This document shows positions 10,237 to 18,919 of a stretch of 64,000 nt of DNA, piece after piece. The first letter of the stretch is position 1, and every line of letters starts with the position of its first letter. Source of the stretch: a bacterium (GTDB taxonomy: Bacteria; Bacillota; Bacilli; Lactobacillales; Streptococcaceae). The stretch is taken from positions 158,721 through 222,720 of the forward strand of contig CAJNDO010000002.1 of assembly GCA_905221545.1 (NCBI GenBank), in the 5' to 3' direction. The notes beneath the pieces were generated by a model. It searched no databases. It saw only the letters and a program-made list of their open reading frames with translations, and had not been told where the DNA came from. The position numbers were made by a program, and so were the translations under genes.

Positions 10237-12933
10237 ATGTCAAAAGAACAAAAACGCCAAGCGTTTTACACTCAAAGTCCTGAAGAGGTCTTGAAGGCTG
10301 TGGATGCGACCGAGCAAGGTTTGTCATCAAGCGAGGCAGAAAAACGCCTTGCTGAATTTGGCCACAATGAACTCGAAGAAGGCGAGAAACGATCAATCCT
10401 GGTCAAATTTATCGAGCAATTTAAGGATTTGATGATTATCATCCTAGTTGCGGCAGCAATCTTGTCAGTTGTGACTTCTGGTGGGGAAGACATCGCAGAT
10501 GCCATTATTATCCTAGCCGTGGTTATCATTAATGCTGCCTTCGGTGTTTACCAAGAAGGAAAAGCAGAAGAAGCTATTGAAGCCCTCAAGTCTATGTCTA
10601 GTCCAGCTGCCCGCGTTCTTCGTGATGGGCATATGGCGGAGATTGACTCTAAAGAATTGGTACCTGGAGATATCGTTGCCCTTGAAGCAGGTGATGTGGT
10701 ACCAGCGGACCTACGTTTGCTAGAGGCTAACTCTCTTAAAATCGAAGAAGCAGCCTTGACAGGTGAGTCTGTACCAGTTGAAAAAGACTTGACCGTAGAA
10801 CTTGCTGCAGATGCTGGTATTGGTGACCGTGTCAACATGGCCTTCCAAAACTCAAACGTGACCTATGGTCGTGGAATGGGTGTTGTTGTCAATACAGGTA
10901 TGTACACTGAAGTTGGTCACATCGCTGGTATGCTTCAAGATGCGGATGAGACGGATACACCCCTCAAACAAAACTTGAACAACCTTTCTAAGGTCTTGAC
11001 CTATGCTATCTTGGTTATTGCCCTTGTTACTTTTGTTGTTGGTGTCTTCATTCAAGGGAAAAATCCACTTGGTGAGTTGATGACCTCTGTTGCACTTGCC
11101 GTTGCAGCTATCCCAGAAGGGCTCCCAGCTATCGTAACTATCGTTCTTGCCCTTGGTACTCAAGTTTTGGCCAAACGAAACTCTATCGTTCGTAAGTTGC
11201 CAGCAGTAGAAACACTTGGTTCAACAGAAATCATCGCTTCTGATAAGACTGGTACGCTGACTATGAACAAGATGACCGTCGAAAAAGTCTTCTACGATGC
11301 AGTCCTACATGACTCAGCTGATGACATTGAACTAGGTCTTGAAATGCCCCTACTTCGTTCAGTTGTCTTGGCCAATGATACGAAAATCGATGTGGAAGGT
11401 AACCTGATTGGGGACCCAACTGAAACAGCCTTTATCCAATATGCCTTGGATAAGGGCTACGATGTCAAAGGATTTTTAGACAAATATCCTCGTGTAGCTG
11501 AGTTACCATTTGACTCTGACCGTAAGCTCATGTCAACGGTTCACCCATTGCCAGATGGTAAATTCCTTGTAGCAGTTAAAGGTGCCCCAGACCAACTTTT
11601 GAAACGTTGTGTTCTTCGTGACAAAGCTGGAGACATTGCTCCGATTGATGAGAAGGTTACAAACCTCATTCATACAAACAACTCTGAAATGGCTCACCAA
11701 GCCTTGCGTGTCCTTGCAGGTGCCTATAAGATTATCGATAGCATTCCAGAAAACCTGACTTCTGAAGAGCTTGAAAATGATTTAATCTTTACTGGTTTGA
11801 TTGGGATGATTGACCCTGAACGTCCTGAGGCAGCTGAGGCTGTTCGTGTAGCCAAGGAAGCTGGAATTCGTCCAATCATGATCACAGGTGACCACCAAGA
11901 CACAGCAGAAGCTATTGCTAAACGTTTGGGAATCATTGACGCAAACGATACAGAAGGTCACGTTTTAACTGGTGCTGAACTCAATGAACTGTCAGATGAA
12001 GACTTTGAAAAAGTGGTAGGTCAATACTCTGTTTATGCCCGTGTTTCTCCAGAACACAAGGTTCGTATTGTCAAGGCATGGCAAAAACAAGGTAAGGTCG
12101 TTGCCATGACAGGTGACGGGGTCAATGACGCCCCAGCCCTGAAAACAGCCGATATCGGTATCGGTATGGGAATCACTGGTACAGAGGTTTCTAAGGGGGC
12201 TTCTGACATGATTCTTGCAGATGATAACTTTGCGACTATCATCGTTGCAGTGGAAGAAGGACGTAAGGTCTTTTCAAACATTCAAAAGACTATTCAGTAC
12301 TTACTTTCTGCCAATACTGCTGAAGTATTAACCATCTTCCTATCAACCTTGTTTGGTTGGGATGTCTTGCAACCAGTTCATCTTTTGTGGATCAACTTGG
12401 TAACGGATACCTTCCCAGCTATCGCTCTAGGAGTTGAACCTGCTGAGCCTGGTGTCATGACCCACAAACCACGTGGACGCAAGGCAAGCTTCTTTTCAGG
12501 TGGTGTCATGAGTTCTATCATCTATCAAGGTGTACTTCAAGCAGCTATTGTTATGAGTGTTTATGGCCTTGCTCTTCTGTACCCAGTTCACGTGGGTGAC
12601 AATCATGCCATTCATGCGGATGCCCTCACTATGGCCTTTGCAACCCTTGGCTTGATTCAGCTCTTCCATGCCTACAATGTCAAATCTGTCTACCAATCAG
12701 TCTTGACAGTTGGCCCATTCAAGTCTAAGACCTTCAACTGGTCTATCTTGGTATCCTTCATCCTTCTTATGGCAACAATCGTCGTAGAACCGCTTGAAGG
12801 AATCTTCCACGTAACTAAACTGGACTTGTCACAATGGGGAATCGTTATGGGCGGAAGCTTTTCAATGATTATCATTGTCGAAATCGTTAAGTTTATCCAA
12901 CGCAAACTTGGCTTTGACAAGAATGCGATTTAA
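10237..12933 (+). CDS. mgtA: P-type ATPase exporting Mn2+/Ca2+ (MgtA/CaxP)
   Basis: This is a P2A-type ATPase of 898 aa, about the length of its pneumococcal counterpart, which has been described as a calcium exporter (CaxP) and later as a riboswitch-controlled Mn2+ exporter (MgtA). The actuator TGES is at 175-178, the phosphorylation site DKTGTLT begins at Asp336, and TGDGVND is at 625-631. The PEGLP ion-binding motif lies in helix M4, with about ten membrane helices in total. The ATG at 10237 follows AAGGAGG at 10224-10230; the longer frame from 10186 lacks such a site. Together with mntE it forms a divergent manganese-detoxification locus. Confidence 0.92.
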   Translation: MSKEQKRQAFYTQSPEEVLKAVDATEQGLSSSEAEKRLAEFGHNELEEGEKRSILVKFIEQFKDLMIIILVAAAILSVVTSGGEDIADAIIILAVVIINAAFGVYQEGKAEEAIEALKSMSSPAARVLRDGHMAEIDSKELVPGDIVALEAGDVVPADLRLLEANSLKIEEAALTGESVPVEKDLTVELAADAGIGDRVNMAFQNSNVTYGRGMGVVVNTGMYTEVGHIAGMLQDADETDTPLKQNLNNLSKVLTYAILVIALVTFVVGVFIQGKNPLGELMTSVALAVAAIPEGLPAIVTIVLALGTQVLAKRNSIVRKLPAVETLGSTEIIASDKTGTLTMNKMTVEKVFYDAVLHDSADDIELGLEMPLLRSVVLANDTKIDVEGNLIGDPTETAFIQYALDKGYDVKGFLDKYPRVAELPFDSDRKLMSTVHPLPDGKFLVAVKGAPDQLLKRCVLRDKAGDIAPIDEKVTNLIHTNNSEMAHQALRVLAGAYKIIDSIPENLTSEELENDLIFTGLIGMIDPERPEAAEAVRVAKEAGIRPIMITGDHQDTAEAIAKRLGIIDANDTEGHVLTGAELNELSDEDFEKVVGQYSVYARVSPEHKVRIVKAWQKQGKVVAMTGDGVNDAPALKTADIGIGMGITGTEVSKGASDMILADDNFATIIVAVEEGRKVFSNIQKTIQYLLSANTAEVLTIFLSTLFGWDVLQPVHLLWINLVTDTFPAIALGVEPAEPGVMTHKPRGRKASFFSGGVMSSIIYQGVLQAAIVMSVYGLALLYPVHVGDNHAIHADALTMAFATLGLIQLFHAYNVKSVYQSVLTVGPFKSKTFNWSILVSFILLMATIVVEPLEGIFHVTKLDLSQWGIVMGGSFSMIIIVEIVKFIQRKLGFDKNAI

Positions 12934-12937
12934 AAAG

Positions 12938-12965
12938 AAAAAGTCATCTTCGGATGGCTTTTTTT
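12938..12965 (+). terminator. mgtA terminator (repeated at 15186)
   Basis: Stem AAGTCATC with GATGGCTT around a TTCG tetraloop, then a T run. The same 26-base core recurs after the downstream surface-protein gene. Confidence 0.9.
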
Positions 12966-13074
12966 AATAACTTTAAAAAGGTTATAAAAAACTTTAAATA
13001 GGAGATGTTAAAAGTAAAGTCGCTTACTAAAATATTAGATATAAGAATAGCAAAGAATGACTTGGGAGGAAATC

Positions 13075-15177
13075 ATGGGAAATAAAAAATGTATTTACTC
13101 TATCCGTAAATTGAGTTTGGGTGTTGCTTCTGTTGTTGTGGCTTGCGGTTTAAGCTTTTTAGCTGGCCCTGTTTCAAGTGTCTCTGCAGCTGAAACTCCT
13201 ACAACTAGTATTATCCCAGAAACAGAGAAAAGCTCTAATGAAACTATAGATAAGGACAAACCTGTTGAAAGTTCAGAAAAAGAAGCTCTTGCTAAAGAAG
13301 GGCAACATTTTGAAGAAAAACATTTAGATACTCCTAAAGTGACTGAAAAAGAATCTCGTGTTGAATTTTCTTATGTTGATGAATCCACAGGGAAAAAACT
13401 TTTTTCAGATGAGCGTACTGGTAAGGTTGGAGAGGATCTTCACTACGATACAAGAAAGAAAATTAGTGAGTTCAAAAGAAATGGCTATGTATTGGTTGAA
13501 GATGGTTATTTGAAAACGGATGAATCGAAGAAACTATTTCAAGATGATCAGAATCCTCAAACATATACCATCAAATTAACTCCAAAACATGAAGTGGTTA
13601 GCTTACAAAACAAGACCAATCCTAAGTCAAATGAAGAGGTAGAAGCTGGTGTTGTGGATAGTCCTAAATGGTCTGCAGATGCTGAAAAAATCAGAACCAA
13701 TCAAGAACAACCTTTAGAAAGAACGATTCAAAGAACCATTAAATATAAATATAAAAATAATGGTAAAGAAGCCTTTGCTGAGAAAAAACAAAGTATTTCC
13801 TTTGAGCGCTATGCGACTGTTAATCTGGTTACTAAAGAAATTTCTTATTCTAATTGGAAAATAAAACATGAGCATAAAAATAATCAAACAGCCAAGATTA
13901 GCTATGTGGATATCAGTGAAAACAAGCTACTGAAGGAAGATACTGTTACTGGGGAGTCTGGTTATCCTATTGAATACAGTACGTTAAAAACGATCAGTGA
14001 CTACAAACGACAAGGTTATGACCTTGTTTCAAGTGACTATGATCGAGGTTTACAATATTTTGATCAAGATAGTAAGACTAATCAAATATTTAAGGTTTCC
14101 TTAACACCTCGCCTAGAATTTATTTATCCTGAAGATACCATTCCAACTGCTCATAAAAAAGTTGATGAGGATGTTCAAGATTCGCCTTTATGGCCTGCCA
14201 GTGTTTCTAAAATCGTCAATAAAAAATCTATTGATCGAAATATTTCTTATCGAGAGTTTGTGACACATGATAAGGTTGTTGCAGATCGAAATGATCAAGT
14301 TGATTTCAAACGCGTTGCCAAGGTTGATTTTGTAAGAGGAGACCTTTATTATCGTGATTGGACGAGTGATCAACCAAATCTATCTAAAGTAGCGACACCA
14401 CTGGTAAAAGGTTTGGTGGCAGATAAAGAAGCAGTTGCAGAAAAAAGAGTGGCGGTAACAGATCCTGCAATCAAGGAAACTGTCTACTACAAACACCTAG
14501 GAAAATGGATAGCTATTTCTCCAACTGCAAATGAGAATCTGGCTTCGATTCAATATCCCAATGACCAAGATGGGAACCCATCTAAGCCAGGTCTTGCCAA
14601 CAATCCAGGTTTGAGAACAATCCCTTATCTTAAAGGCTATAAGGCTGTGACATCAGCTACTGATTTGGTGTTGAAGGATTCTTCTCATCCAGAATTGGGT
14701 TACTTATTACCTGAAGTGCCAGAAGATTTTACAAAAGACACAGTGATTCATTACCTACCTGTGAAAGCTACTGAGCCCGAACCACCAAGAGTTGAGCTAC
14801 CTAAGACGCCAGAAACTCCAACTCCAGAGGAGCCAAAGAAACCAGAAGTTCCAGCTGTTGATCAACCTAAGGTACCCGAAAAGCCAACGCCTGAGGAACC
14901 TAAGCAACCGGAAGTGCCGACTACTGAGCAACCTAAGATTCCTAAAATTCCAGCACCAAAAGATCCTAACCTACCAGAAGTTCCAACTGTAGATAAACCT
15001 AAGCTTCCTGAAAAACCAGCGCCTGAGGAACCCAAACAACCAGAAACTCCAACAATAAGGAAAAGACAGGAAGCTAGTAAACTACCAGAGACAGCTAGTC
15101 ATGATTCTATTTTACTAGTAGTCGGATTCTTATCAGCCCTATCTGGCGTCCTATTGTTTAAAGGTAAAAAAGATTAA
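13075..15177 (+). CDS. MucBP-repeat cell-wall-anchored surface protein
   Basis: This 700-aa protein is exported and attached to peptidoglycan by sortase. A YSIRKLSLG signal motif at residues 8-16 is followed by a hydrophobic core with cleavage near residue 39. Two copies of a module of roughly 170 residues follow. Each has a MucBP-like half (about 94-175 and 272-352, with FSYVDES or ISYVDIS and a K-R-x-GY motif) and a Mub-B2-like half ending in YSNWK or YYRDW. Next come a linker with a KETVYYKHLGKW segment, a Pro/Glu/Lys-rich repeat stalk (about 566-662) and the anchor LPETA (670-674) with membrane helix and KGKKD tail. The ATG at 13075 follows GGAGGA; an in-frame ATG at 13057 would give six more residues. 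MucBP modules suggest mucin or glycan binding, but the ligand is not shown. Confidence 0.88.
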   Translation: MGNKKCIYSIRKLSLGVASVVVACGLSFLAGPVSSVSAAETPTTSIIPETEKSSNETIDKDKPVESSEKEALAKEGQHFEEKHLDTPKVTEKESRVEFSYVDESTGKKLFSDERTGKVGEDLHYDTRKKISEFKRNGYVLVEDGYLKTDESKKLFQDDQNPQTYTIKLTPKHEVVSLQNKTNPKSNEEVEAGVVDSPKWSADAEKIRTNQEQPLERTIQRTIKYKYKNNGKEAFAEKKQSISFERYATVNLVTKEISYSNWKIKHEHKNNQTAKISYVDISENKLLKEDTVTGESGYPIEYSTLKTISDYKRQGYDLVSSDYDRGLQYFDQDSKTNQIFKVSLTPRLEFIYPEDTIPTAHKKVDEDVQDSPLWPASVSKIVNKKSIDRNISYREFVTHDKVVADRNDQVDFKRVAKVDFVRGDLYYRDWTSDQPNLSKVATPLVKGLVADKEAVAEKRVAVTDPAIKETVYYKHLGKWIAISPTANENLASIQYPNDQDGNPSKPGLANNPGLRTIPYLKGYKAVTSATDLVLKDSSHPELGYLLPEVPEDFTKDTVIHYLPVKATEPEPPRVELPKTPETPTPEEPKKPEVPAVDQPKVPEKPTPEEPKQPEVPTTEQPKIPKIPAPKDPNLPEVPTVDKPKLPEKPAPEEPKQPETPTIRKRQEASKLPETASHDSILLVVGFLSALSGVLLFKGKKD

Positions 15178-15185
15178 GAATAGCA

Positions 15186-15211
15186 AAAAAGTCATCTTCG
15201 GATGGCTTTTT
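15186..15211 (+). terminator. Second copy of the mgtA-type terminator
   Basis: The same hairpin and TTCG loop as at 12938-12963, identical over 26 bases, after the MucBP gene. Confidence 0.85.
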
Positions 15212-15232
15212 ACTACAGTTGAGGGAAAGGGC

Positions 15233-15260
15233 TTGCAGTTATCGGCTTTTGTGCTATAAT
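15233..15260 (+). promoter_or_regulatory. Promoter of the deformylase-like operon
   Basis: TTGCAG and TATAAT with 16 bases between them and a TGC extension before the -10 box. Confidence 0.75.
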
Positions 15261-15298
15261 TGCTATAATATAGTAAAAAGCAAGAGGAGTGTGAGGAA

Positions 15299-15709
15299 GT
15301 GGAGAAGAAAATCGTGAAGGATATTTTGTTTTTATCTCAGGTGTCTCAGCCGGCAAGTCAGGAAGACCTGTATCTTGCCAGAGATTTACAGGATACGCTT
15401 TTAGCAAATCGTGAGACCTGTGTCGGTCTAGCTGCCAATATGATTGGGGTGCAGAAGCGCGTGATTATCTTTAATCTTGGCTTAGTTCCTGTGGTCATGT
15501 TCAATCCAGTTCTCCTGTCCTTTGAAGGACCTTATGAGACAGAGGAAGGCTGTTTGTCATTGAAAGGTGTGAGACCTACTAAGCGTTATGAAACCATAAC
15601 GGTGTCCTATCGTGACAGCAAGTGGCAGGAACAGACCATTACCTTGACAGGCTTCCCAGCCCAGATTTGCCAGCATGAACTGGATCACTTGGAAGGACGA
15701 ATTATTTAG
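15299..15709 (+). CDS. Peptide deformylase-like protein
   Basis: Deformylases remove the formyl group from new polypeptides. The 136-aa protein has motif 2 EEGCLSL and motif 3 QHELDHLEG, so the metal-ligand Cys and both His plus the catalytic Glu are present. Motif 1 reads GLAANMIG, with Met where active enzymes carry the conserved Gln that stabilises the transition state. Streptococci normally have a separate, longer Def, so this is a second divergent paralogue whose activity is uncertain. The start is a GTG with GAGGAG nine bases upstream; no better ATG exists. The next gene begins 11 bases after it. Confidence 0.8.
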   Translation: MEKKIVKDILFLSQVSQPASQEDLYLARDLQDTLLANRETCVGLAANMIGVQKRVIIFNLGLVPVVMFNPVLLSFEGPYETEEGCLSLKGVRPTKRYETITVSYRDSKWQEQTITLTGFPAQICQHELDHLEGRII

Positions 15710-15720
15710 GAGGAAAGCAA

Positions 15721-17316
15721 ATGAAACGAATTCTCTTTGAACTTATTTTTATCGCAACGACCTGGTATATCTTTTTACCGCCTCTTAACCTGACCAGCTG
15801 GGAATTTATCTTTTTCCTTTGTGGGCATTTGCTGCTTGTGGCTATCTTATTTGGTTTTGGCAAGGGAATCAATCTGGTCAAAACGGTTCATGTGCGCCAC
15901 GGCAAGGCGGAAGCTGCTTTAAATTTTGAGGGTTTCAAAATCAATCGGTTAGGTAAAGTTCTTGTAGCTTCTATTGGAGGAATTCTGCTCCTGGCAGCTT
16001 TGGTTTCCTTGGTGACTTCCAGCATTTTTCAGGCTAAAAATTATGCCAATGTAGTCACGGTTACGGAAAAAGACTTTACTGAATTTCCTAAGAGTGACAC
16101 CAGTAAGGTTCCTATCCTAGATAGAAGTACTGCTGAAAAAATTGGCGACCGCTACTTGGGTTCCCTAACGGATAAGGTGTCGCAATACGTAGCGGCAGAT
16201 ACCTATACTCAACTAACGATTGATGGGAAGCCTTATCGAGTTACACCGCTAGAATACGCAGACCCTATCAAATGGTTTAACAATCAAGCCAAGGGAATCG
16301 GCGAGTATATTAAGGTGGACATGGTAACTGGAAATGCAGATTTGGTGGACTTGAAGACACCAATCAAATATTCAGACTCGGAGTATTTTAACCGCGATGT
16401 CAAACGTCACCTGCGCTTGAAGTACCCAACCAAAATCTTCAAAACTCCATCCTTCGAGGTGGACGATGAGGGCAATCCTTTCTATGTGGCGACAGTTTAC
16501 CAAAAGCAGTTTGGACTGGCTGTTCCTCGTCCTGTTTCAGTCATTATCTTGGATGCTACAAATGGAGAAACCAAGGAATACAGCTTGGCAGATGTTCCAG
16601 AATGGGTGGACAGGGTTTATCCAGCTGAGGAAACCATTGAGCAAATTAACTACAATGGCAAGTACAAGGATGGTTTCTGGAATGCCATGATTTCCAAGAA
16701 AAATGTGACCCAGACTACCAAAGGTTATAATTACTTGTCTATCGGCAATGACATCTATCTCTACACAGGTGTGACGTCGGCTAATGCGGATGAGAGTAAT
16801 CTTGGTTTCATCCTTGAAAATATGCGAACAGGAGAAATCACTAAGTACAGTTTGGCTTCAGCGACCGAAGAATCAGCCCGTGAATCAGCAGAAGGTGCTG
16901 TCCAGGAGAAATCCTACAAGGCAACCTTCCCAATCCTCATCAACCTCAATGACAAGCCCCTCTACATCATGGGCTTGAAGGACAATGCTGGTTTGGTCAA
17001 AGAGTATGCTCTGGTAGACGCAGTTGAGTACCAAAACGTTATCGTAGCCACTACAGTGGAAGAACTGCTCAGCAAGTATGCCAATAAAAATGATCTTGAG
17101 ATTGATAATGCAACAACAGAAAGCATCAAGGGTGTGGTATCAGACCTCAAATCAGCTGTTATCAAAGGCGATACCGTCTACTTCTTTAAAGTTGATGGCA
17201 AGATTTATAAGGTTAAGGCCTCTGTATCTGATGACCTTCCTTACCTTGAAAATGGTAAAACCTTCGAAGGTCAAGTAGGAAAAGATAACTATCTTAAGAC
17301 CTTTAAAGTGCAGTAA
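15721..17316 (+). CDS. Conserved membrane protein with large extracytoplasmic domain
   Basis: I do not recognise a characterised family for this 531-aa protein. It has three predicted N-terminal membrane helices (about residues 5-24, 28-48 and 78-104). A beta-rich region of about 425 residues follows that should lie outside the membrane. Repeated segments with an EY(S/A)L signature (KEYSLADV near 280, TKYSLASA near 378, KEYALVDA near 425) suggest three or more copies of a small repeat. It starts 11 bases after the deformylase-like gene with AGGAGG upstream. No enzymatic motif is visible. Confidence 0.8.
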   Translation: MKRILFELIFIATTWYIFLPPLNLTSWEFIFFLCGHLLLVAILFGFGKGINLVKTVHVRHGKAEAALNFEGFKINRLGKVLVASIGGILLLAALVSLVTSSIFQAKNYANVVTVTEKDFTEFPKSDTSKVPILDRSTAEKIGDRYLGSLTDKVSQYVAADTYTQLTIDGKPYRVTPLEYADPIKWFNNQAKGIGEYIKVDMVTGNADLVDLKTPIKYSDSEYFNRDVKRHLRLKYPTKIFKTPSFEVDDEGNPFYVATVYQKQFGLAVPRPVSVIILDATNGETKEYSLADVPEWVDRVYPAEETIEQINYNGKYKDGFWNAMISKKNVTQTTKGYNYLSIGNDIYLYTGVTSANADESNLGFILENMRTGEITKYSLASATEESARESAEGAVQEKSYKATFPILINLNDKPLYIMGLKDNAGLVKEYALVDAVEYQNVIVATTVEELLSKYANKNDLEIDNATTESIKGVVSDLKSAVIKGDTVYFFKVDGKIYKVKASVSDDLPYLENGKTFEGQVGKDNYLKTFKVQ

Positions 17317-17343
17317 AAAAACCTCGGTCAAACCGAGGTTTTT
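17315..17343 (+). terminator. Terminator of the deformylase-like operon
   Basis: A strong stem ACCTCGGT (17321-17328) with ACCGAGGT (17332-17339), flanked by A and T runs. Confidence 0.92.
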
Positions 17344-17355
17344 CAGATGAATTTC

Positions 17356-17384
17356 TTGGTAGTAGCTAAAAAATATGCTACACT
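17356..17384 (+). promoter_or_regulatory. yaaA promoter, probably giving a leaderless mRNA
   Basis: TTGGTA and TACACT with a 17-base spacer and a TGC extension. The -10 box ends 7 bases before the A of the yaaA ATG, so the expected start site coincides with the start codon. No Shine-Dalgarno sequence is present upstream. Confidence 0.65.
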
Positions 17385-17390
17385 ATCAAT

Positions 17391-18119
17391 ATGAAAATTT
17401 TAATCCCAACAGCAAAAGAAATGAACACAGACTTGCCAAGTATTGAAGCTGCTACTTTAAAACCAGAAAGTCAGGCTGTGCTGGATGCCTTGGCACTCTA
17501 TTCTGCTAGTCAATTGGAGAGTTTTTACAAGGTATCAGCCGAGAAGGCTGCGGAAGAATTTCAAAATATTCAGGCTTTGAAAAGGCAAACTGCTCAACAC
17601 TACCCAGCTCTGAAACTTTTTGATGGGCTTATGTATCGCCATATCAAGCGAAATAAATTGACCGAGGCAGAACAAGCCTATCTTGAAAATCATGTCTTCA
17701 TTACCTCGGCTTTGTACGGAGTCGTTCCAGCCTTGTCACCTATGGCCCCTCACCGTTTGGACTTTTTGATGAAATTAAAAGTGGCTGGTAAGACTTTGAA
17801 GAGCCATTGGAAGGCAGCCTACGATGAAGCTGTGAAGAAGGAGGAAGTGATTTTCTCTCTCTTGTCATCCGAGTTTGAGACTGTATTTTCTAAGGAAATC
17901 AGAGAAAAGATGGTAACCTTCAAATTTATGGAGGATAAAGGTGGTCAGCTGAAGATTCACTCAACTATTTCCAAGAAAGCGCGTGGAGCCTTCCTAACAG
18001 CTCTGATAGAAAATCAAGTACAAACTGTGGAGGAAGCTCGTAGCTTAAACTTTGCAGGATTTGTCTACAGAGAAGACCTGTCCCAGCCACAGGAATTGGT
18101 TTTTGTAAAGGAAGTATGA
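17391..18119 (+). CDS. yaaA: YaaA family peroxide stress protein
   Basis: The 242-aa protein belongs to the YaaA/DUF328 family. In Escherichia coli YaaA lowers intracellular iron during peroxide stress and has a DNA-binding fold. It starts with the family signature MKILIPTAKEM and contains ALYSASQLESFYKVS, LFDGLMYRHI and the conserved F-x-G-F-x-Y-x-E block near the C-terminus. Mitis-group streptococci make a lot of H2O2, which fits such a role. Translation appears to begin at the 5' end of the mRNA, because promoter and ATG abut and no ribosome site is seen. Confidence 0.88.
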   Translation: MKILIPTAKEMNTDLPSIEAATLKPESQAVLDALALYSASQLESFYKVSAEKAAEEFQNIQALKRQTAQHYPALKLFDGLMYRHIKRNKLTEAEQAYLENHVFITSALYGVVPALSPMAPHRLDFLMKLKVAGKTLKSHWKAAYDEAVKKEEVIFSLLSSEFETVFSKEIREKMVTFKFMEDKGGQLKIHSTISKKARGAFLTALIENQVQTVEEARSLNFAGFVYREDLSQPQELVFVKEV

Positions 18120-18180
18120 AAAGATATTTTGTATTTGACAATATGTATCATCAGTTATTTTAGTTTATAAATGAGAAAAA

Positions 18181-18232
18181 AGCGAACAAGCTAGTCTTCT
18201 GAGTGGCAGAAAAGTAGTCTTGTTCGCTTTTA
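18181..18232. terminator. Bidirectional terminator between yaaA and the FMN reductase gene
   Basis: AGCGAACAAG (18181-18190) pairs with CTTGTTCGCT (18219-18228). A runs precede it and T runs follow, between convergent genes. Confidence 0.88.
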
Positions 18233-18241
18233 TTATGTTAG

Positions 18242-18790
18242 TTACTTGATCGCATTGATCAAGTCTTGAGCTTGTTTTTCAAGTGAGTTTAGGACTGTTT
18301 CTTCAAGAACCAATGTTCCGTCTGCCCAAGCAGAGTCGTTGACACGTGCAGCAGTGAAATCACCAACTACTTGTGTACGGATAAATGGCAAGAGGTCCTT
18401 GTAAATAGCGAAAAGTTGATCGTGACCTGCATTGGCTACAGATGATACGGTAACAAATTTATCTTGAAGGGCAGAAGCGCCACGTGTATCAGACAAGTCA
18501 AGGGCACGAGATAGCCAGTCAAGTAAGTTTTTCACTGTACCAGGGATAGAGAAGTTGTAGACTGGAGAGAAAATCCAGATGGCATCAGCAGCGAGAACTG
18601 CTTTACGAGCAGCCGCTACAGCTGGGTGAGATGGAACTTCCAAATCTTGGCTAAAGAGAGGAAGGGATGAGTAATCGAGGTAGCTAACTTCCGCTTTACC
18701 AGCAAGTGCTTTCTCAGCTTCGAGCGCCATTTGGTGGTTGAAAGAACCTTGGCGTAGTGATCCGACGATAAATAATACTTTTTTAGACAT
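18242..18790 (-). CDS. NADPH-dependent FMN reductase family protein
   Basis: This 182-aa flavodoxin-fold enzyme belongs to the NADPH:FMN or quinone reductase family. The FMN-phosphate loop is GSLRQGSFN (residues 10-18), followed by IFSPVYNFSIPGTVKN, the canonical flavin-binding stretch of this family. I chose the start at 18790, behind AAAGGAGACACATC. The frame stays open to 18871, but that part reads through an AT-rich leader. The substrate (flavin, quinone, azo compound or chromate) cannot be told from sequence. The gene is transcribed alone and convergently with yaaA. Confidence 0.88.
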   Translation of the reverse strand: MSKKVLFIVGSLRQGSFNHQMALEAEKALAGKAEVSYLDYSSLPLFSQDLEVPSHPAVAAARKAVLAADAIWIFSPVYNFSIPGTVKNLLDWLSRALDLSDTRGASALQDKFVTVSSVANAGHDQLFAIYKDLLPFIRTQVVGDFTAARVNDSAWADGTLVLEETVLNSLEKQAQDLINAIK

Positions 18791-18919
18791 GATGTGTCTC
18801 CTTTTTCTTAAATTTCCGAGAACTCTCTCGTTGTTATAAAATATATTACAACAAAATAAAACACCTTGCAAGAAATTTGCTCAAAGATAAGTAAAACTAT
18901 AAAATTGTAGAATATCTAA

